Positions 22,001 to 23,201 of a DNA stretch of 23,201 nucleotides are shown one piece after another (position 1 is the stretch's first letter; every line of letters begins with the position of its first letter). The translations under genes and the position numbers were made by a program. Below the pieces are notes generated by a model, which made no database searches, was not told the origin of the DNA, and saw only the letters and a program-made list of their open reading frames with translations. The stretch spans positions 412,635 through 435,835 of the forward strand of contig NW_019775400.1 of assembly GCF_001039355.2 (NCBI RefSeq), in the 5' to 3' direction. This DNA is from Lingula anatina (Eukaryota > Brachiopoda > Lingulata > Lingulida > Lingulidae).

Positions 22001-22473
22001 TGATGTGAAATGCTGTTTCCATTTTATATTCATTTGGTTGTTTATCAGAGTAATGAATAAATTAGCTTTAATTATTTATATATTTTTTTCTGAAATGTAA
22101 TTGGTATTACAAACTGTAAAATTAGGCTTTCAAATATCAATAACGAACTGGTGATAAGTACAATTCATATGATACTAGTAAATGCATTTTGCAGACCTAA
22201 CCAATTTCACTTAGCCTACGCTACAATGATTTCGACTATATCAGACTGAACCTTCTTTTATATTTACTTTCTGTAGCCAATGGCCGATGGCATAGTCGAA
22301 CACCTGGTAGGACACTATAGGTTGGATTTTGGACCCCAAAGGATGCGAGCGGCCGCAGACGGCGCTGACACTGTGGTCGTCGTCTCGCAGAAACACGTCA
22401 AACAATGCCTCCACAGAATCCAATGTAAACTTGACATCTGCGTCTGTGGCAAGGATGAAGGTCTCTTTTAGAC
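1829..22473 (-). CDS. CHS: Chitin synthase (GT2), 3' sixteen exons of a larger gene
   Basis: Membrane glycosyltransferase that polymerises UDP-N-acetylglucosamine into chitin and extrudes the chain through its own TM channel. Sixteen exons on the minus strand join in one phase-consistent frame of about 686 residues. In order (residue 1 is the first whole codon): TDAD at 9-12, YAIGHWLQK at 60-68, CAPGCF, GEDRWLCTLL near 115-124, QRRRW at 153-157, five TM segments between about 184 and 345, SWG-TRE at 351-356 split by an intron, a hydrophilic linker with LFWEKLI at 550-556, two TM segments around 580-645, and a Cys-rich tail ending ESTV. EDRW, QRRRW and SWGTRE are hallmark motifs of animal chitin synthases, so identity is secure. 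The 5' part (N-terminal TM region, first catalytic motifs) is outside the window. The exons total 2063 nt with no internal stop or frameshift. Start codon and promoter are not visible. Confidence 0.95.
2296..2439 (-). CDS. CHS: Chitin synthase exon 15: TM 6
   Basis: 144 nt, phase 1 to phase 1; acceptor TTATTTAG/ATGAGC, donor CCACTAG/GTAATA. Encodes ELMDLRKTALMWFAVVNTLW followed by LTIFLTLGNLV, the first helix of the C-terminal TM pair, and a polar loop DPEKPDLQLFGNNPL. DLR(N/K) before this helix is conserved in the family. Confidence 0.93.
2589..2738 (-). CDS. CHS: Chitin synthase exon 14: FWEKLI motif
   Basis: 150 nt, phase 1 to phase 1; acceptor TTTGTAG/ATGAAG, donor GAAAA/GTAAAT. Encodes an acidic stretch, then LPEREQLFWEKLIAARLKP and FKEKEDALK. 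E-x-x-FW-x-x-LI-x-x-x-L-x-P is a conserved block of animal chitin synthases just before the last TM pair. Confidence 0.93.
3119..3172 (-). CDS. CHS: Chitin synthase exon 13 (54 nt)
   Basis: 54 nt, phase 1 to phase 1; acceptor AAACCAG/GTCACC, donor CCTG/GTAAGA. Encodes HLKRLYQSIQQLRPPTP. Small and phase-symmetric, so it could be skipped in frame. Its basic helix followed by a Pro-rich turn precedes the acidic segment of the next exon. Confidence 0.87.
3901..4095 (-). promoter_or_regulatory. Tandem CArG-box/CRE module with E2F-like site and TATA-like box
   Basis: Lies in the intron between exons 12 and 13. CCATATTTGG, a perfect SRF-type CArG box, occurs at 3989-3998 and 4031-4040. Each is followed by ACGTCA (CRE half-site; 4006-4011 and 4057-4062) and CCGCCTGGA (4021-4029, 4072-4080). 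TTTCCCGCC (E2F-like) is at 4087-4095. On the minus strand a TATATA lies about 80 bases downstream of the proximal CArG (3903-3908). The region is GC-richer than its surroundings. Promoter function is inferred only; it could be a duplicated fragment. Confidence 0.35.
4675..4798 (-). CDS. CHS: Chitin synthase exon 12: charged linker
   Basis: 124 nt, phase 0 in and phase 1 out; acceptor CTTTCAG/GAAAGG, donor ACCAG/GTAGAT. Encodes ERWVNSIGLVRYREALLDHF and continues DDLMTTTDKYQLRNKFGIHK. Amphipathic, probably helical cytosolic linker between the five-TM cluster and the C-terminal TM pair. Confidence 0.89.
4978..5181 (+). other. Terminal-exon-like stretch with poly(A) signal, plus strand
   Basis: An open frame reads DTIQRKRHSTNKSLYAHLAT, then ETGLQKADFTL and a stop (TGA at 5077-5079), preceded by a CAAG that could be an acceptor. 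About 100 nt later comes AATAAA (near 5178) and a T/G-rich downstream stretch. This resembles a last exon plus 3' UTR, or a processed copy. I do not recognise the peptide, and chance is quite possible. Confidence 0.2.
5854..6033. repeat. 180-bp direct repeat, copy 1, ending at an N
   Basis: Identical over 180 bases to 6251-6430 (offset 397). The single ambiguous base N at 6034 follows immediately. A perfect repeat abutting an N is the pattern left by mis-joined or overlapping contigs, so biological duplication is doubtful. Confidence 0.9.
6084..6109. repeat. 26-bp perfect palindrome
   Basis: GTTAAAATCTCTTAAGAGAT and onward reads the same on both strands, with no spacer. It lies between the two copies of the 180-bp repeat. 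No role known. Confidence 0.85.
6251..6430. repeat. 180-bp direct repeat, copy 2
   Basis: Second copy of the 5854-6033 repeat with no difference. Its flanks are unrelated to those of copy 1. An open frame runs through it on the plus strand (6149-6412), but its product is not recognisable. Confidence 0.9.
6824..6892 (-). CDS. CHS: Chitin synthase exon 11: LGYDDTTFI block
   Basis: 69 nt, 23 codons, phase 0 to 0; acceptor TTTTATAG/GCTTGT, donor AAAGAG/GTATAT. Encodes ACEDNFKKLGYDD then TTFIAGMSKE. As a symmetric small exon it could be skipped without a frameshift. Confidence 0.87.
7285..7375. repeat. Fold-back repeat, copy 2, inside Tc1 copy A
   Basis: GCGCAAGTGTCTCGATTCCA and the opposing TGGAATCGAGACGCTTGG form arms of the same family as the repeat at 160-345. 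It sits where copies B and C have transposase sequence, so it either inserted into copy A or marks the deletion breakpoint. Confidence 0.6.
7610..7670 (+). pseudogene. Tc1-like transposase remnant (copy A)
   Basis: Short frame with the SPDLNYIEK block (catalytic Glu preserved), interrupted downstream by stops. The first two catalytic aspartates cannot be placed. Not functional. Confidence 0.7.
8229..8332 (-). CDS. CHS: Chitin synthase exon 10: acidic linker
   Basis: 104 nt, phase 1 in and phase 0 out; acceptor AATTTTAG/GCTCTG, donor ATCAAG/GTATCG. Encodes SVEEEQEGAREDRCQDAIPV and KDWLFAMFYQNEIK. A second open frame crosses the same bases but breaks the phase of exons 9 and 11. A possible downstream donor (CTGC/GTAGTA) is also phase-incompatible. 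Confidence 0.82.
8791..8879 (-). CDS. CHS: Chitin synthase exon 9: linker
   Basis: 89 nt; enters phase 2 and leaves phase 1, the combination needed to join exons 8 and 10. Acceptor TTTTTGCAG/TTGCCC, donor GGCA/GTGAGT. Encodes a hydrophilic, acidic stretch (CCPTQKVTPEFGTLEMI and onward, ending NDTSAG). This linker is poorly conserved in the family, so the call rests on splice sites and phase. Confidence 0.82.
9256..9342. repeat. (AT)n microsatellite followed by T12
   Basis: About 75 bases of AT dinucleotide, then twelve T. In gene orientation the A-run begins 8 nt after the exon 8 donor, so length changes could affect that splice site. Confidence 0.95.
9350..9425 (-). CDS. CHS: Chitin synthase exon 8: TRE motif
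   Basis: 76 nt, phase 1 in and phase 2 out; acceptor TTGCTGCAG/GGACT, donor ACGTG/GTATGT. Completes SWG-TRE and continues ANTSEQDKSVLQKLWDRVQG. The motif across the junction is the best evidence for the exon. A run of A residues (gene orientation) starts 8 nt inside the following intron and leads into a long (TA)n. Confidence 0.9.
9506..11154 (-). mobile_element. Tc1-like element, copy B (near full length)
   Basis: 1649 bp in the intron between exons 7 and 8. It starts CAGACTTGACATTTAATATG and ends with its reverse complement, both flanked by TA, the Tc1/mariner target. Its transposase remnant is on the minus strand, so it is inverted relative to copies A and C. Clear nucleotide similarity to copy C runs over almost the whole length. 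Confidence 0.92.
9827..10778 (-). pseudogene. Tc1-like transposase pseudogene (copy B)
   Basis: Starts at an ATG giving MARK, shifts frame to SDIARQII (the N-terminal HTH start typical of this family) and ends with HLRALVADRRGQA before TAA, equivalent to the usual Tc1 tail R-x-x-A-x-I-x-A-R-x-G-H. Many stops and frameshifts lie between. The cut-and-paste DDE transposase is inactive. Confidence 0.85.
11216..11299 (-). CDS. CHS: Chitin synthase exon 7: TM 5 and first half of SWG-TRE
   Basis: 84 nt, phase 1 to phase 1; acceptor TTTTAAG/GTATC, donor TGGG/GTAAGT. Encodes ITYLFFLPAGFLILTIYSIC then NITDQSW, with the Gly of SWG split by the intron. YLxxxPxGxLxLxIYSxCN is the fifth TM helix of the cluster. 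SWG-TRE is a product-translocation motif in this family. Confidence 0.93.
11501..11530. repeat. (TG)n microsatellite
   Basis: Fourteen or so TG dinucleotides in the intron between exons 6 and 7. Confidence 0.95.
11797..11907 (-). CDS. CHS: Chitin synthase exon 6: TM 4, LLHPTEF motif
   Basis: 111 nt, phase 1 to phase 1; acceptor TTTTTTAG/GTGTG, donor CCATG/GTAAGG. Encodes VYICAVAGMFVITALLHPTE and FTCLFHG. ALLHPxEFxCLxHG is a conserved block in animal chitin synthases, directly before the fifth TM helix. Confidence 0.93.
12226..12343 (-). CDS. CHS: Chitin synthase exon 5: TM 3
   Basis: 118 nt, phase 0 in and phase 1 out; acceptor CACTAG/GTAGCA, donor CTAA/GTAAGT. Encodes VAIGSSAIFALVMAVTFIGT, a TM helix, followed by IRQLVQDFSTFYLPAEIGL. 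Position and composition match the helix after the TTNETQ loop in animal chitin synthases. It is short, and is supported by phase and by homologous order. Confidence 0.9.
12402..13514 (-). mobile_element. PIF/Harbinger-like DNA transposon, degenerate
   Basis: Ends GGGCCCATTTCACGAAGCA and the reverse complement of GGGCCCCTTTCACGAAGCA, flanked by the 3-bp duplication CAG (12399-12401, 13515-13517). Both subterminal regions are rich in GTTAGTTA/TAACTAAC and related words. A transposase start is recognisable on the minus strand (see 13140-13273). A 3-bp target duplication with GGG-C termini fits PIF/Harbinger. At about 1.1 kb it is deleted internally. Confidence 0.82.
13140..13273 (-). pseudogene. 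Harbinger-type nuclease N-terminus, pseudogene
   Basis: ATG at 13273 gives MAAAFLAIRAARLQRRLRHF then HQRLNLL, a stop, and DDAIYERLR. Harbinger nucleases commonly begin with an R-x-x-R-R-R-R-x-F helix followed by N-P-L-E-x-x-D-D-x-x-L-x-x-R-(F/Y)-R, which this matches with a stop in the NPLE position. It runs into a poly-A tract (minus strand); the catalytic part is absent. Confidence 0.65.
13708..13742 (+). promoter_or_regulatory. TATA box plus initiator, plus strand
   Basis: TATAAAAGGG at 13708-13717 and TCATTC (initiator consensus TCAKTY) at 13737-13742 put the predicted +1 A 31 bases after the first T of the TATA box, an ideal core-promoter spacing. It is antisense to the chitin synthase and 13 bases or more outside any mapped transposon. 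It may be an LTR promoter or drive the small frame at about 13868-14009. No expression evidence. Confidence 0.4.
13868..14009 (+). other. Open frame with DVQLIHGMYAFGDTDKNATV, unknown
   Basis: Plus-strand frame reading from just after a TAA, through SSDNTEK and the named segment to NILLNCIQGG and a stop, about 130 bases downstream of the TATA/initiator pair. Its central segment resembles EVQLMRGTYAFCDADRHATY at 15690-15750, on the other side of Tc1 copy C. No family recognised; may be an untranslated repeat. Confidence 0.3.
14039..15609 (+). mobile_element. Tc1-like element, copy C (near full length)
   Basis: 1571 bp between exons 5 and 4. CAGACTTGACATTTAATATG at the left and its reverse complement at the right, both flanked by TA. 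Same family as copies A and B, and same orientation as A. It separates two similar short segments (about 13880-13960 and 15650-15750). Confidence 0.92.
14414..15286 (+). pseudogene. Tc1-like transposase pseudogene (copy C)
   Basis: Begins MARKNRHCQTDNY and ends LRALIAARRGHA then TAA at 15284-15286, positions that match the ends of family transposases. The interior includes VYRRNLTVKTE-like and LVPKHQW-like pieces in shifting frames with numerous stops. The last segment (15071-15286) stays open. The DDE enzyme is inactive. Confidence 0.85.
15650..15760 (+). other. Open frame similar to 13868-14009
   Basis: Frame reading GYEKLVDGYSLRVCEVQLMR then GTYAFCDADRHATYSS and a TAG. Similar in order and residues to the frame on the far side of Tc1 copy C. 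No family recognised. It is followed by three copies of GGTTGCGAGTTCT-like sequence (about 15803-15842). Confidence 0.3.
15803..15842. repeat. Three short tandem repeats GTTGCGAGTTCT
   Basis: GGTTGCGAGTTCTGGTTGCG and a third, slightly changed copy (CGTTGCGAGTTAT) in direct succession, unit about 14 bp. Confidence 0.8.
16323..16998. mobile_element. GAATGC-rich element with CCC-CGTCACACT termini, nested
   Basis: Left end CCCACGTCACACT, right end AGTGTGACGGGG (reverse complement CCCCGTCACACT). The interior is a degenerate chain of GAATGC, GAATA and TCGGAATG words on both strands, spaced roughly 10-20 bases. No open frame of note. A non-autonomous DNA element is the likely reading; the target duplication is not clear. 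Confidence 0.6.
17001..18480. other. Intron sequence without a recognised gene
   Basis: Contains the CTAAGCAC patch, an open plus-strand frame at 17197-17436 with no known motif, and an AT-rich stretch at about 17770-17890 with repeated TAACGTTAT words that may be another small transposon remnant. I can support nothing more. Confidence 0.4.
18699..18814 (-). CDS. CHS: Chitin synthase exon 4: TM 2
   Basis: 116 nt, phase 1 in and phase 0 out; acceptor TTTGCAG/GTGG, donor AAT/GTGAGT. Encodes GGLEYAFGINDIAIS followed by a strongly hydrophobic run rich in Val, Leu and Ile, then MYTTNETQIN. This is the second helix of the five-TM cluster after QRRRW. The next exon is about 6.3 kb away, across a transposon-filled intron. 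Confidence 0.92.
18958..19017. repeat. (GA)n tract, (CT)n in gene orientation
   Basis: About 55 bases of GA with two AAAG interruptions, beginning some 39 bases inside the intron after exon 3. Confidence 0.95.
19057..19312 (-). CDS. CHS: Chitin synthase exon 3: QRRRW motif and TM 1
   Basis: 256 nt, phase 0 in and phase 1 out; acceptor TTTTTCAG/GTTAAG, donor TCTG/GTAAGG. Encodes LEYCAVAEDKTFCPETF, the signature KQRRRW (acceptor-site motif shared by chitin and hyaluronan synthases), STMANMW, and the first hydrophobic segment FMIYQFFLLVSSLIGPATII. Where other animal enzymes commonly have W-x-P-S-T after QRRR, this one has WIVST. Confidence 0.96.
19373..19729 (-). repeat. Three 119-bp tandem units spanning the exon 2 donor
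   Basis: Units start at 19373, 19492 and 19611. In gene orientation each holds the last 42 nt of exon 2 (ending EDRWLCTLL), the donor GTAAGT, and about 76 bases of intron. The highest-coordinate unit is the real exon end; the other two lie in the intron as exon-donor copies without an obvious acceptor. The upper two units are identical where compared; the lowest differs by at least two substitutions. Confidence 0.95.
19688..19855 (-). CDS. CHS: Chitin synthase exon 2: CAPGCF to EDRWLCTLL
   Basis: 168 nt, phase 0 to 0 (56 codons), acceptor TTTCAG/GTCGCC, donor TTTTG/GTAAGT. Carries VLGSVLCAPGCF and GEDRWLCTLL, the latter with the acidic residues placed as the catalytic/acceptor-binding motif in GT2 processive synthases. 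The last 42 nt and the donor are repeated twice more in the following intron (119-bp unit). This most upstream copy is the one contiguous with the exon, so its donor is taken as authentic. Confidence 0.94.
20213..21540 (-). pseudogene. Tc1-like transposase pseudogene (element D)
   Basis: Pieces in order: LSEDMIRQL, a GRPR-like PRRQDSLLLR region, LQWAGDHVRLQPNHW, VVFSDEARYGFFRVDGR (second catalytic Asp), YQDECETPHRGR (decayed QDNAPPHRAR block), WPANFPNINPIENL (third catalytic acid), NITAWNDIPIQTLKKL and AGAGGHTRY then TGA at 20213-20215. Frameshifts, stops and a 282-bp insertion interrupt it. Family identity is certain from the blocks; it is inactive. Confidence 0.93.
20368..20649. mobile_element. 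282-bp MITE inserted in Tc1 element D
   Basis: CCCGCACGAAAATGCAGTA at the left and the reverse complement of CCCGCACGAAAACGCAGTA at the right: 19-bp terminal repeats with one mismatch. It splits the transposase between INPIENL and the ITAWNDIP tail. CA flanks both sides, a possible 2-bp duplication. The interior consists largely of GCAGTAG and GAAGCATG words. Confidence 0.85.
21782..21916 (-). other. Exon-like ORF resembling S5 of a cyclic-nucleotide-gated channel
   Basis: Minus-strand frame reads FEGIDMIHRLLSYLIFIHWS then CIYALAGFAKM and EDYFWA, ending at a good donor (GCGA/GTAAAT). RxxxYxxxIHWxxCxY is the S5 signature of CNG-type channels (IHWNAC in animal CNGA). It lies in the chitin synthase intron between exons 1 and 2, which join perfectly without it. 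No second channel exon is visible. It could be a stranded exon, a nested-gene fragment or chance. Confidence 0.35.
22268..22473 (-). CDS. CHS: Chitin synthase exon 1 of window: UDP-sugar binding core
   Basis: 206 nt; acceptor TTTAG before GTCTA, entered in phase 1, donor AAA/GTAAAT leaving phase 0. Encodes KETFILATDADVKF, then AVCGRSHPLGS and FDYAIGHWLQK. The DAD triplet corresponds to the metal/UDP-binding acidic motif; many insect enzymes have DGD here. AVCGR.HP.GS and YAIGHWLQK are near-invariant in animal chitin synthases. The preceding exon lies beyond the window. Confidence 0.94.
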
Positions 22474-22680
22474 CTAAACGAATGAATGAAAATACAAGTA
22501 ATATGTAGACATTTTATATAATGCAGGCATGATCGATAGAATGTAGTAATTCAATTTTTTTACCATTTTTCACTCGGCTTATCAACGCACGATCAAAATA
22601 AATCGCTTATAAACCTGATTGAATGTTCCAGAGAAGAAGACAGATACAACTGAATCTTACAGAAGCATATTTTAATATAC

Positions 22681-22722
22681 TTTTGTCATCCCTCTATATG
22701 TTAATACAGAGGGATGACAAAA
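22681..22722. repeat. Perfect 15-bp stem hairpin
   Basis: TTTTGTCATCCCTCT (22681-22695) and its exact reverse complement (22708-22722) with a 12-base loop; three more pairs could form in the loop flanks. Likely the remnant of a small inverted-repeat element; an RNA role is unsupported. Confidence 0.85.
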
Positions 22723-22761
22723 TTATTGCATCATCTGTGTGAAAAGTGTGCTATGTAACAT

Positions 22762-22775
22762 GGGGGGGGGGGGGG
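22762..22775. repeat. G14 homopolymer
   Basis: Fourteen consecutive G in an AT-rich intron. Confidence 0.95.
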
Positions 22776-23201
22776 CTGACAGATGAAAAGGGAAAAGGAA
22801 AAATAAATTGTATATCTGAGGGGTATACCTGTACATGTCTCCCAGAAAGCCGAAAGGGTGTGTCTGGCCAGACTACGGGGTATGTGGTAGGCTGAAGTGA
22901 TGGCCATAAGTCACCATGAAATGGCCTCCAGAAGAATACTAGTGCCAGAGACGGCAGGCGTCTTTTTATGCTGTCAAGGGGCAGGATATTTTGAACTATG
23001 CTGCGAGTTAACATTACAATGGCTGAAATTCACAGCAGGTTTGCCAAAAAGAACCCACATATCAGCGTGGTAAACAGACGAAGAAGATTCACTCGGGCTG
23101 CAAGAACCAGTGCAATGACCGTAGGCCCGAACTAGCGTCATTTTGTATTTTCTGGCGAATCTATCTCTACCTTGGTCAACGTGGGTGGACAACAGATAAT
23201 A

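Larger units (their letters stand above)
22474..23201. other. Intron upstream of exon 1 of window; no gene assigned
   Basis: Holds the hairpin at 22681-22722, a G14 run, and minus-strand open frames (22751-23014 and 22974-23192). One frame contains a hydrophobic stretch PTVIALVLAARVNLL but ends in TGA. None matches the chitin synthase segment expected before exon 1, so that exon lies beyond the window. Confidence 0.45.

Noticed and set aside
22751-23192. Hydrophobic minus-strand frames as the exon preceding exon 1, or as a receptor TM segment
   Set aside because: They lack chitin synthase motifs expected at that point and carry a TGA in the most hydrophobic frame. No splice pair gives the needed phase.
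1-23201. CRISPR array, tRNA or rRNA genes
   Set aside because: The repeats found are transposon ends, microsatellites or one tandem exon duplication. No cloverleaf or rRNA-like sequence was seen by eye.

Overview
The window is nuclear DNA from an animal, most likely an AT-rich marine invertebrate; I cannot name the species. The evidence is an intron-rich gene with metazoan-type GT-AG splice sites, a chitin synthase of the animal type (5-TM cluster after QRRRW, SWG-TRE, then a linker and two more TM segments), and introns full of Tc1-like and PIF/Harbinger-like DNA transposons.

The main content is the 3' two thirds or so of one chitin synthase gene on the minus strand. I could place sixteen exons between 22473 and 1829. 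They encode about 686 contiguous residues. Every intron is GT-AG and every junction keeps the reading phase, so this part of the gene looks intact. It starts inside the GT2 catalytic domain (TDAD motif) and continues through EDRW, QRRRW, five TM segments, SWG/TRE, a hydrophilic and partly acidic linker with FWxxLI, two more TM segments, and a tail ending ESTV. The N-terminal TM region and the first part of the catalytic domain lie beyond 23201.

Layout from low to high coordinates: 1-1828 is 3' flank or UTR, with a Tc1 terminal repeat at the very edge and a fold-back repeat; 1829-2738 exons 16-14; 3119-4798 exons 13-12, with a duplicated CArG/CRE module in the intron between them; 5854-6430 a perfect 180-bp direct repeat beside an N; 6824-6892 exon 11; 7103-8163 Tc1 copy A; 8229-9425 exons 10-8, next to a long (AT)n; 9506-11154 Tc1 copy B (inverted); 11216-12343 exons 7-5; 12402-13514 PIF/Harbinger-like element; 13708-13742 a core-promoter-like pair; 14039-15609 Tc1 copy C; 16171-18638 a large inverted-repeat element with a nested GAATGC-rich element; 18699-19855 exons 4-2, including a 119-bp triplication over the exon 2 splice donor; 19898-~21740 Tc1-like element D with a nested MITE; 21782-21916 an exon-like ORF resembling S5 of a cyclic-nucleotide-gated channel; 22268-22473 exon 1 of the window.

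I see no rRNA, tRNA, CRISPR array or bacterial operon. The unusual features are structural: the triplicated splice donor in a catalytic exon, layered transposon insertions, a probable assembly duplication, and several promoter-like or exon-like islands inside introns.
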